Of a stretch of DNA of 64,000 nucleotides, positions 1 through 10,600 are shown piece after piece. Positions within the stretch are counted from its first letter, which is position 1, and the number at the start of each line of letters is the position of its first letter. A program made the position numbers and the translations under genes. Origin of the DNA: Gordius sp. MW1 (Eukaryota > Nematomorpha > Gordioida > Gordea > Gordiidae); contig OZ038530.1 in assembly GCA_964036665.1 (NCBI GenBank), forward strand, positions 21,288,001 through 21,352,000, written 5' to 3'. The notes under the pieces were generated by a model that ran no database searches, was not told where the DNA came from, and saw only the letters and a list, made by a program, of their open reading frames with translations.

Positions 1-360
1 AATCTATTCAGACAATAACTCTGAATCTTTTGGAACTCTAAAAATATACATAAATTGATTTATAATTACCTGTGAAATGAAAGCTAGCAAGACCTCATGT
101 TAAAAACAGAGTTTAAAACTTGAATATCTCAAATTAAAGGTAATGTATACAAAAAAAAATTAAAAAATTAATTTATGTTATTAATTTATTTAAAAAAAAT
201 GATTAAAAATTTCATTTTGGATGACATTTAGCATATATTTTAGGATATATCAATTTTACCTTAATTTCAAGAATTTCCACTTATGACATGGCGACTTCTT
301 AGATTACTTCGTGATATTAATGTAAAAAAACAGCTGTTCGGCAGTCTATGGTATTATTAG
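1..360. other. AT-rich intergenic sequence
   Basis: Plain AT-rich sequence with no convincing reading frame or repeat. It ends at a short (TATG)n run at about 361-380, which I read as the 3' tail of the minus-strand LINE beside it. Confidence 0.5.
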
Positions 361-594
361 TCTATGTATGTATGTATGTATTTTTGCCCCGAAGACGCCC
401 AAGAGCTTAGTAAGTGCAATCTAAGGTTGAGCCCCCTCTTACGCCAAATGGCGCATAAGACGTTATTGCTAACGTGTGTAATTTTCCTGTAATAAATTTG
501 GTTATTATGCAGTGTATATATTCATAATATTATTATAATGTACTTTAGACTTAATCACCGTTGATCATAAACAGTAGAATAAAAGGGACCCAAC

Positions 595-2305
595 TCAGCG
601 AGAAAGTCGAGAAATATGGGTATCCAGAAAATCTTTCCATGATTTTCTGTCTTGCATAATAGTTTGTAATGAGTTCCAGTCCTTGCCTAAGGCTTGCATA
701 TCACGGAATACTTTGTAAAGCCAACTACCATTGCATGATCGACCCCTTAATGAAGGAGGACGCCAAAACAGAGAAGACAAACAGTAGTTAGTGCCTCCCC
801 TTCTAACCTGATGAGCTAAAAAACCCCACTTCCTCGTTGAAATAATATTCTTTATTGGAGGAATTTTGCACCGTATCCAAAGATTTTCATTTGTAATTGT
901 GTTTGGATAGAAAATTTTACAAACAATACGCAGCATTTTGTTCACGTTGACCTGGATTTTCCTCAGTTTAGGTTCTTTTAGTGACCAAGATTCACAACCA
1001 TATAGAAGAACTGGAAGTATCATTACTTTGAAGATTCTGAGACGTGTAGGAAGCGTTAACTGACGAGATCTCCATATGGCATAACACGAATAAAATTTGA
1101 CAAGAGTCCTTTGCAGTTTCGAATCCACATCGGCTTCGGCATAGATATTAGGAGTGAGGTCCACTCCCAAGTATCGAACTTTTTGGGATACCAAAATTGG
1201 GTTATTGTTGATAAATAACTCTTTATCTGAGGGAACATTTAGTGTAATCATGGCGCACTTATCAGCATTGATAAACATCCAGCTTGTTTGGCCTGAATGG
1301 AGAATCTATCCACCATTGATTGTGCCTTCTGTATAGAGGTTGCCACCATACATATGTCATCAGCAAAAAGCAGCGATGATAACATAGTACCGTTTAACTC
1401 GATCCCATCTGAGGCGAACATTGATCTTTTCATTATTAAATCCATTGTTATAATAAAAAGAAGGGGAGACAATGGGCAGCCTTGTCCGACTCCCGTCGTG
1501 ACCAAAATTGGGTCAGATAGATGGTGGAGGTGAGAAACAACTACCTTCATATCTTCATATATAAGAAAGATCATTCTTATTATCTTCTTGGGTATTCCCA
1601 ATAAACATAATGACTCCCATATATATAGGTGTTGGATAGAGTCAAAAGCTTTAGCTAGATCCAAGACACAAGAACAAGGGGGGTTTTGCTAGTACTAGAA
1701 ATATCAATTATGTTTCTAAGTGTGACAACATGTTCCGTAGTTGTGCGGCACCTCCTAAACTCCGCCTGATTGTGTCTAAGGGAAGCATCGACCTGACTAT
1801 ACAACCTATTATATAACACCTTAATAAAAAGCTTTGACTCCAAGCTTTTATTGTCACTCCACGATAATTGTTCGGGTCCGAGGTAACTCCTTTTTTAAAT
1901 AATTTAATAAGACGTCCCAATGACCAGGAATCTGGCAACTCCTCTTTTTCCCAAATTTTGTAGAAAAGATGGTAAAGAAGTTTTCCGGACATTTGGGCGT
2001 CCGCTTTAAGAGCCTCCGCCGTCATCCCTGTTAAATCAGCCGCTTTATGTGCTTTGAGCGATTTTATGGCAATAATAATCTCTGATATGGATGGTGGATG
2101 GATATTAATCGGGAGCGGTGGAGGTCCTTTGAAATTCTTGATGAACTCTTTATAAATGTCCAAGACGGGGACCAACGAGCGGGGGGATAGAATGGAACGA
2201 AAGTGGTGTTCCCAAGTTTCAGTCTGTATTAGCGAATCATTTGAACCACTGGTTGATTGTATGCTATAGTATGCACGCTTTGTGAACGTGTTATACTTAA
2301 GACTA
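595..2305 (-). pseudogene. LINE reverse transcriptase domain
   Basis: In 5'-to-3' order on the minus strand: a finger region (WEHHFRSILSPRS, then SLGRLIKLFKKG and NNYRGVTI) at 2305-1840, palm motif A (MDLAKAFDSIQ) near 1660, motif B (GVGQGCPLSPLLF) near 1485, motif C as LLFADDICMV near 1370, and a C-terminal part (VRYLGVDLTPN, LLYGCESWSL) at 1278-595. The core residues, including the FADD catalytic pair, are kept, but the parts lie in at least three frames (595-1278, 1248-1664, 1655-2305). This is a decayed copy of the element that also owns the endonuclease at 4256-5406. Confidence 0.85.
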
Positions 2306-2699
2306 TTAATTGCTATGCAATTTATGGGCTCGCTTTAGATTTTGTTTACCCATGTCACGTCACGCTGTTTGTCACGCTGTTTGTCACGCTGTTTGTTATT
2401 AGTTTGCATTGGGTATATTAGGTTATCGATTTTTTAAATTAATGCATAAGAAAGAGGTGCCCCACCCCTCATCTCTATCTCCCTCGCTGTGTTATTTTTT
2501 AAATTAATTCATAAGAGGTGCCCCATTGATAATATGACTTTTTGGTCGTCCGCTTGTTCTATTATTGTTTCATTTTATTAATTTTATATAATAAACATAA
2601 ATAAAAGTTGTTTACTTTTAATTGCTTTGCAATTTAACTAGTTTTTGGGTTAGAATCCCGGAGTTTTTTTTGACTCTTATGATTGTTCTTGTTACTATC

Positions 2700-3860
2700 A
2701 TTGATAATAAGACTTTTTGGCCGTCCGCTGGCTGCTGACCAATGAAAAAAATGACCATTGGCCAAAATGTGAATCGAAATTATTTTTTTCGTTTTTTTTG
2801 ACTATTATGATTGTTCCTGTTACTACCATTGCTATTATGACTTTTTGGCCGTCCGCTGGCTGCTGACCAATGAAAAAAATGATCATTGGCCAAAATGTGA
2901 ATCCGAGTTTATTTTTTCGTTTTTTTTTGACTATTATGATTGTTTCTGTTACTACCATTGCTATTATGACTTTTTGGCCGTCCGCTGGCTCCTGACCGAT
3001 GGAAAAAATGACCATTGGCCAAAATGTGAATCGAAATTATTTTTTCGTTTTTTTTGACTATTATGATTGTTCCTGTTCCTACCATTGCTATTATGACTTT
3101 TAGGCCGTCCGCTGGCTGCTGATTAATGAAAAAAATGACCTTTGGCCAAAATGTGAATAGTTTATTTTTTCGTTTTTTTTAACTATTATGATTGTTCCTG
3201 TTACTACCATTGCTATTATGACTCTTTGGCTGTTCGCTGGCTACTGACCGATGGAAAAAATGACCATTGGCCAAAATGTGAATCGAAATTATTTTTTTCA
3301 TTTTTTTTGACTATTATGATTGTTTCTGTTCCTACCATTGCTATTATGACTTTTTGGCCGTCCGCTGGCTGCTGACCAATGAAAAAAAAGACCATTTGGC
3401 CAAAATGTGAATCCGAGTTTATTTTATCGTTTTTTTTGACTATTATGATTGTTCCTGTTCCTACCATTGCTATTATGACTTTTTGGCCGTCCGCTGGCTG
3501 CTGACCAATGGAATAAAATGACCATTGGCCAAAATGTGATTCGAAATTTTTTTTTTTCGTTTTTTTTGACTATTATGAATTTATATCCACTTTTACCGTG
3601 TCCTGGCTGCTGTCCAATGGAATAAAATGACCATTGGCCAAAATGTGATTCAAAATTTTTTTTTCGTTTTTTTTACTCTTATGAATTTATATCCATTTTT
3701 ACCGTGTGCTGGCTGCTGACCGATGGAAAAAAATGACCATTGGCCAAAGTGAGCATCAAATTTTTTTTTCCGTTTTTTTGGCTATCATTGACTTATAGAG
3801 TTTTTTGTTGGTACTGATTAATGGAGAAAAAATGACCATTCGCCAAATTTTTGATTTTTA
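2700..3860. repeat. Tandem array, unit about 125-130 bp
   Basis: The phrase GACTTTTTGGCCGTCCGCTG recurs with small changes at 2711, 2839, 2969, 3095, 3220, 3349 and 3478, a spacing of 125-130 bp. Shorter and more diverged units follow to about 3860. Each unit also holds an AATGACCATTGGCCAAAATG block and a T-rich block. The array lies wholly inside the TTAA-flanked element. Open frames across it on both strands are by-products of the repeat. Confidence 0.9.
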
Positions 3861-4186
3861 TTAAAATTGTTCAAATTCAACAAAAATTTCTCCCAACAAT
3901 TCTGCAAATTCTTAACATTGTGATGTTTTATAATATAATGTTTGTTAGACCCATAATCACTAAAGGCCGTAAAAACTAATGTAATCCGCAACTAGATGCA
4001 AACACTAAATCTAACCCTAACCCTTGCCTATATTACATTTTGCCTATAAATGGAAAATTTGTATAAATAATTAATTAATCATTAGGCATTTAAAACCCCC
4101 CTATAGGCATTCCCGCCCCTTCCCACCTTTCTCGCCCATAAATTGCATAGCAAATATGATACATTTATACGAAGTAAAGATGAGTC

Positions 4187-4232
4187 GTCCCCCCTTCCCT
4201 TCTCCCCTCCCCTTCTCCCCTCCCCCTTCCCA
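4187..4232. repeat. Polypyrimidine tract
   Basis: About 45 bases of almost pure C/T with repeated CCCCTTCTCCC-type words, just inside the right end of the TTAA-flanked element. Confidence 0.7.
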
Positions 4233-4255
4233 CGAGGGCCGAAGGCCCGAGTTAA

Positions 4256-5406
4256 TTATATTAAACAAGCGATGACTATTGTTTGAGCGTGCTGCTGTTT
4301 CTGCCTCATCAGCCCTAGAATTAATAAATGCTAGCTTATACTTTACTTGATACGTTTACTGAGAGCAGACAAGCATGAATATTTGAAAGGAAAATTATTT
4401 TCGCAAAGAAATATGTTCTTCCTTGTCTTCAGAAGATCCAGTGTCTGTTGCGAAAACCATGTTTTTGTCCTAATACTATTTTGTTGTTTAGATGGATTTG
4501 TAAATATCTTTAATAACTTAAGACTATGTTCTTTAATCGTGAGCTCAGCAAGATCTGCATTTTTTACCTTATGTTGTAAAGAGTCTACAAACTCGAGATC
4601 ACATGTCATACCTTTTGGTCTTACTATTTGGCTTCTACCTAATGGTACATGAAGAGTGGCCGCTTTAATAATAATATCCGCAGATATTGCATAGTGGTCC
4701 GCATTCTCTGTAATGGGATCCAAAATTACCTGAAAATTTTTAACAACTTATAATGACGTGTTCTACAAAGCAAATGGTCAATTTGACTTGGGCGTAAGTT
4801 GTTATTCCCCCGAAAGGTAGCCAACTGATCCTTAGGAAGTAGAGAAAAAGTGGAAGCAATACGCCATCTTTGCTCTTTACACCATTTTTTTAAAAAAAAT
4901 CCATTCCTGTTGTTATTGTCTAACGAGTTCTGACCAATCAAGTTGGCGTCATCACGATCCGTACGGGCAACTGAAGAGTTAAAATCTCCTATTATAATCG
5001 GCACTGACCTCGAACTCAAAGCTTTTGTTGTCGTTGTGATAATATCAAAGAATTCTTTTATTATTTGTAGTTTATATGAAGTAGTGGGGACGTAGACATA
5101 AATAATCGAAATTTCGCGTGAACCCACTTTCAGATTGAAAATTAGAATTCTGTCACTAACCCAGTTCACACTCGAAACGATAAGCCGCTTGCTGATCAGT
5201 GTGGAGACCCCTGTTGCTGGGTTTTCGGCACGCCCAGCATGATACATTTTGTAGTCTATATATGTATCAGTTCTTGCAAGTGGAATACGAGTTTGCTGTA
5301 AACAAAGTATGTCTAATTTATATTTCCTGGCAAACACGAGCATTTGCTGCTGATTTCCTTGCATCATTAATGTATTTATATTTATTGAAGCGATCTTAAT
5401 TCTCAT
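4256..5406 (-). pseudogene. LINE endonuclease domain and linker
   Basis: The first 226 residues (5406-4729) show an exonuclease-endonuclease-phosphatase fold signature: an N-terminal strand IKIASININTL, the metal-binding block LDILCLQQTRI (Q where E is usual), VPIIIGDFNSS for the GDFN motif, and PSQIDHLLC near the end for the S-x-x-D/H region. In a LINE this domain nicks target DNA for target-primed reverse transcription. The frame then changes and continues as a linker (4723-4343, with RADEAETAAR further on) up to the TTAA insertion. The Glu-to-Gln in LQQTR and the frame change both argue for an inactive copy. Confidence 0.8.
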
Positions 5407-5410
5407 TTTA

Positions 5411-7606
5411 TAAGTTAAAATTTATACGCAGAAAGTACAGGGGAATACTATAAGATCAGTTAAAGGCTAAAATTTTCTTACTTTTATAAGTTATATAAAT
5501 ATATATATTAGATTAAGTTATTAAATACACAGTCATGTCTAGTAATAATGCTGACATGCTCAGTTTAAAAAAGAAAGGTAAGATTTAACTATTCAGTAGC
5601 AAATCTGTTACTATTAATCATATCATTGTCATTGACGTATATTCCAAAGTTTTTTCTATTTTTTATTTGTGGGATATCGATTTGCAGGCTTTTTTAATCG
5701 ATGCTTATAAGATTGGGGATATAAGCTAAGTAAGTATAATATGACGCAAAATAGTAATGAAGCTCTCAATTGTTGCCTAATGTCTAACTTCTCCTCTTCA
5801 TCAAAGCCAAAAAATAGTAACGGAGCTATCAATGTTGCCTAATGTCAAAAAATTACGTGCAATTTATGATGTATAGTTAACATAAATCGATATTTTGGAA
5901 ACCTTCTCCTCTTCACCAAAGCCATCTTATTTTACATATTTTGTCAAGACATGTGGTATGCAATTATAAATATAGAATGGTTAATGCATTATATAAGAGA
6001 TATGTTGCAATGCGAGAATATCAGGGGATACAAGCTAAATAGAAGTGAAAGCACACAAATGATAAAGCCATAAAGTTCTTAGGATGCTTGCTGTCAAAGT
6101 TTATTATGAGTAGTATTCAAGGTCACCCTCGCCTCACTATTCTTAAAGATTTATGGTGGCATGTGCTGGGTAGTAAAAAGTTATCTAAGGTTTTTGCTAT
6201 CATACATGCACTATAAGAAATATGTTAAGATGGGTAAGTTTTGGCAAACGTACAACAAACTATACCAATTTCCCTTGACTTATAAAGAATGATAGTTAAA
6301 CTGATATATTAGTTTAAGTTTATGATCATACATGCATTATAATAAATATGGTAAGATGGGTAAGTCTCAGCAAAACGTAGAAACAAACTATACCAAGTTT
6401 CCTTGTCTTAAAAAGATAGTTAAACTATTATCCTAATTTAAGTTAATGAGGCACAGAAAATTTATCACTATTAATTATCAACAAATTTATTTAAAAAAAA
6501 AATATTAATATTGTAGTTGAAATATTATTGTCTTATTTGTCATGGTTTTTGATTGTCCAGGAATTAGCTGTTTTGATGATCCCCTCTTTGCCATCCCAGA
6601 CTAAATCCTCTTTTTGAAGTGGTCATTTAAATATTATGATGAATCCGGGTCAGCCGACAAACCACACAAAATAGTAGAAATAATATGTTCCAAAGAGTAA
6701 AGTTTAACAACCCAGGAGAATAAGATTCAGAATTTTAAAGATCCATCCAAATTATTTGAGGATAGGAAAGTAATAATAAAATTTTGTTGATATGATAATT
6801 AAACTCCAGCTTGAGAAAAGGCTGTGGGAAATCACATTCTAAATGTATAAATAAGTCCACATTTTTGATGATTTATGTTATTTTTCAGAATATGGTAATA
6901 ATAAGCAGAGAATAATAGGGGGAATAGGATATCCACTGGATAATGTTCAAAATTTATCTTGTATAAATGATCCTAGGTGTTTTTGTTGAGAATCATGACT
7001 CATTTTTGGTCCATAGTCACTTGTCTCTTGGAGCAGATATAAATCCAAATAATACAAGAGAAAAGGTATCCGGTAAACAAAATTAATTATTTGAAATTCA
7101 ATTTTGATTGTAGTAACTAAAAACCATAATAAGAACATCCAATGGTACATAAAAGGATTCAGTCTAAATTTCGGTATGCATCAAGGATTGGCTTTAAGTT
7201 GATTCGTCAAGCCTTTTCAAATTCCTTATTCGCAAATTTTAATACAATATAACTTTTCCAAATTTAAAAAAAGCCGTTATGTATGTATTTGTCACACTTG
7301 CATATAACGATTTTATCTATGTATCCAAAACATCATATGGAACATACATCCGATTTACATATTTTAAACCAAATTTTTAGATGACTTTTAATTGAAGAAC
7401 AGATGTTTGCTCATTATAGTCTATGGATTTTTGTCGAATGAATAGATACGTTCCAATGTACCTAGTTGCATTTATTTTAATAGACTTTCCAGATGAACAT
7501 CATTCAATAAAATTCAAACTATAATGTATGTTGTGCCAAATAAAGTCTATTTTTAAGGCTTTTATAAGCAGATTCATATTGCATTAAGACATAAGTAACA
7601 TTTACT
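5411..7606. other. Intergenic region with short duplications
   Basis: No gene recognised. It contains a duplicated 34-bp phrase (5750-5783 and 5813-5846, AATAGTAAtGaAGCTcTCAAT-like) and a larger tandem duplication at 6201-6445. The last few hundred bases before 7607 should include the TRMT10C promoter, but no specific element stands out. Confidence 0.5.
6201..6445. repeat. Tandem duplication, period about 126 bp
   Basis: CATACATGCA..ATAA.AAATATG.TAAGATGGGTAAG starts at 6201 and again at 6327. The following ~80 bases (CAAACTATACCAA, GATAGTTAAACT) also match with scattered differences. It has two copies only and no coding potential. Confidence 0.75.
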
Positions 7607-10600
7607 ATGCGACAAAGATTGAAATTAATTCTAAAAACTCAAAATTATTTGTATTCCAATTTGGAACTTTTGTCAAAACCTCTTAATTTACGATTTTCAA
7701 CAAACCATGAAAAAGATTTAAATGCTAAAAATGATAAACTAAAATTCAACTATAATCTAAGTACTAAAGCCATTACTTTAGAAAAGGGACAAATTCAAAC
7801 AAATATTGCCAAAAATACATCAATACAACAGCAGACTGCGTATGAATTAGAGAGAGCTAAAAGGTTAAAAGCCTTGAAAATGGAATATGAGTTGTTAAAA
7901 TATGAGCAAGAGGCTAATGGCAATTTACCTACAGATATTGAACCAATCATGCAAGGTGATGAAACTAGTACATCTTCTAGACTAAGAATTCCAAGTCACA
8001 TATCAGATTCATCTTGGGATCATTTGTTAGGATTAGAATCACGTAAACAAAGGATTAAATATTATAACTACCTTTGGAAAAATGAAATGTCTGATGCTAA
8101 TATACGTCAAAAAAAGGAAGCTCGACTATTAGCTCGTCAATCTGAAAAATTGCAAGCTCTAGATGAATCAGACCCTCACATAACATATGGATTGAGTCAT
8201 AATACTATGTTTTTTTACTTGAGAGATTCCATTATCAAACACTATTGGCGATCAAGGCTAGCCCTTAACCTTATAATGCCAGATACACCCAATGTGGTTC
8301 TAGATATGTCATATGAGCAAGCTATGAATGACATTGAAAAAGCAGAAACTGCAAACCAAATACGAGAACTTTTCCAACTCAATCGTCTTGATCGGCAACC
8401 TTTCAATTTGCACATTTGTAACATTGGAAATAGAGATGTTAAGGTTACCCCAACTTCCAAAGTACCATATTTTTGATTTCTATCATTGTTATTAAAAAAT
8501 AAATTTTTGAATTTTATAATGATTCCTTTCCATATATGCTTTATTTTGAAAATAAGTAAAAACTTGTGGAGCTTTTTGCAAATTTAATTTATTGAACTTT
8601 AACCTAGCCAATAGTTTCATGGTTTTTTAAATGATATACTTAATTTTTTGGTCAAATCTTTTAAGCACCAGTACCATTCACTTTTAAAAAATCAATTGGT
8701 TTTATAACATGTAAAAATATATGAGTTGGGCATAGCAAAGTGGATGCAAGGACAAATATTTACCAATAATATATTGTTAATTTTATTACCATTTTGAAAT
8801 AATTTCACATATTTGTATATCCCTCCTCATGTAACCTACATCAAAATATGACTTTTTATCCAGCCATTTGTATACAAATTTAGATTTATATAAAAACCAT
8901 TTTGACTTATGTACATGGACCATTCCATGTTACTAGAGCCCTGCAAAATGAAATTTCTTCTGCCCGGCCTGAGCCCGACTTCTCAATTTTTATTTTGCCC
9001 GGCCCGAGCCGGAAAGACTTTTTATTTTTTGGCCCGACCTGAGCCCGACCCGATTTTCCAAATAAAGTTTTTGAAATAATATATTATCGGAATTTCTTCA
9101 TCTTGATATAAAATGCATTAGATTGTTATTACTCGTAATTTAAAACTAGTATAAGTTTGAAATAAAAAATCCGTTTTCACCCGTTACAATTTGAGTAGCT
9201 AATCATTTAAAGCTAAACATTTAACTTTATAAAATATATTTTTAACAGTTCCAAATAAAAATAGCTACTTTTCTTATTTCTCAGCTACTATGATTCTATT
9301 TAAATACTATAATTTGCAATTCAGGTCAGTTATAATATAATAAACAAAAGTTTAGAAGCAGCACGCTGTGAGAAGACAATTATTTAATAATAAATAGAAT
9401 TTATTTAAATCTTATTTTATGAAAGATTGAATTGCTTTAATTCAATTCGGGCCGAGCTCGGGCCTCGGGTCGGTCCGCCCCATCAAGCCCGACCCGAGCC
9501 CGAGGCCCGATTATTTTATAAAATTTTGTTCGAGCCCGGCACAAAACCCGATCGGGCCGGGCTCGGACCGAATCGGGCTTCGGGCGGCCCGTGCAGGGCT
9601 CTACATGTTACTTCAAAAAAGGACGATTTTTGACCGACTATTTCAGATCAGGATAATTTTTGGTGAGGGTGTAGGCCTCATTTATTAACCTAATTTCAGA
9701 AAATTTAACCATTTTGAGCCAATACTTTTTAAGTTATGGATGTTTAAAGGTCCAAAATCGCGCTTCGGGAGCATTTTATAGATTTTACTATTTTTGTCAT
9801 ATTTTTGAAAGAATGGCACTATTCAATCAAATTTTGATGCATTTTGTTCCTAAAAAATCTCTATAAAAATAATTAACTAAAACCCTCAAGCTTTTGCGGT
9901 TAATTTTTTGTGGTCAAATTAGTGAAAAAACATAAAAACATATTTTTCCTATATATAAAATCACCAATTTTACAATGTGCACCTGCACTCCTTTATGACC
10001 CATTATCATATTTCAATCATAAAAAGTTTACAAGATGGTCAAGAATTCGAAAAATTACATTTCCACCAAAAATATTTATAGATGGCGGTATTATCAAAAG
10101 AACATATTATGATGTTTGCTTTTTTTATCAAATTGCAAATTTATAGAGAATACTGGAATAAAAATAAACTTAAATTTTGATCTTTTTTGTTTGCGCTATT
10201 GGCAATTATCCGAGTGTGAAAATTAGATCTTGAATTTTAACTTAAATGATATAGGGGTAGGCTAATATTAATGTGAGGTTGAAAAAAAATAAATACTAAC
10301 ATGATGGCAAAATTGCTCAAATTTTGCCATTTTTGTACTGATAATCCATCCTAAAAATATTAAATTTATACAGGATAAAAGGTGTTTTAAAAAATATTGC
10401 TTGTTAGTTGTGACTAGAGATGTTAAAGGAATTAGTAAAAAAAGGAACTAATAAGTTCCTTTTTAAAATGAGGAATTGGAACTGGAATTAGTTCCTTTTT
10501 TTCCTCAATTTATCGCAAAAGGAACTACTTACAAGTTCCTTTTAAGTTCCTTTTGCCAATTTCAATTTGCATTAAATTTTTAAATTAATTTATTAAATAT

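Larger units (their letters stand above)
2310..4251. mobile_element. TTAA-flanked element carrying a tandem array
   Basis: TTAA stands at both borders (2306-2309 and 4252-4255), and removing one copy restores the LINE reading frame. The left end begins TTGCTATGCAATTTATGGGC. Its reverse complement recurs inside the right part (about 4133-4153). The right end is a GC-rich hairpin (CTCGGGCC TT CGGCCCTCG read on minus). TTAA target choice is known for piggyBac-type transposons. No transposase is visible, so this is a non-autonomous element. Related ends occur at about 17449, 27756 and 38636, each next to TTAA. The interior is mostly a ~128-bp tandem repeat. Confidence 0.75.
361..5406 (-). mobile_element. 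LINE (endonuclease plus reverse transcriptase), split by a later insertion
   Basis: A non-LTR retrotransposon read on the minus strand. The apurinic-type endonuclease lies at 5406-4726, the linker continues to about 4256, and the reverse transcriptase runs from about 2305 to 595. A (TATG)n run at 361-380 would be the simple-repeat 3' tail. The two coding halves are separated by a 1.94-kb element flanked by TTAA (2310-4251). Reading across that element with one TTAA removed gives a continuous frame (..FNIINSLKYN..), so the insertion came after the LINE landed. The RT half is spread over several frames, so the copy is dead. The clade is not assigned. Confidence 0.85.

Noticed and set aside
2698-3467. 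Open frames of 70-105 codons on both strands
   Set aside because: They consist of the ~128-bp tandem unit read through and have repeated, low-complexity translations.
2700-3860. Regularly spaced repeats that might suggest a CRISPR-like array
   Set aside because: The whole ~128-bp unit is repeated with no unique spacers, in animal DNA and inside a transposon.
4296-4312. CTGATGAGGCAGAAAC on the minus strand, like a hammerhead ribozyme core
   Set aside because: There is no stem II and no matching flanking stems. The bases encode RADEAETAA of the LINE linker.
9427-9633. 68-codon Pro/Gly/Arg-rich frame
   Set aside because: It is made of the GGCCCGA words of the hAT element at 8934-9603.
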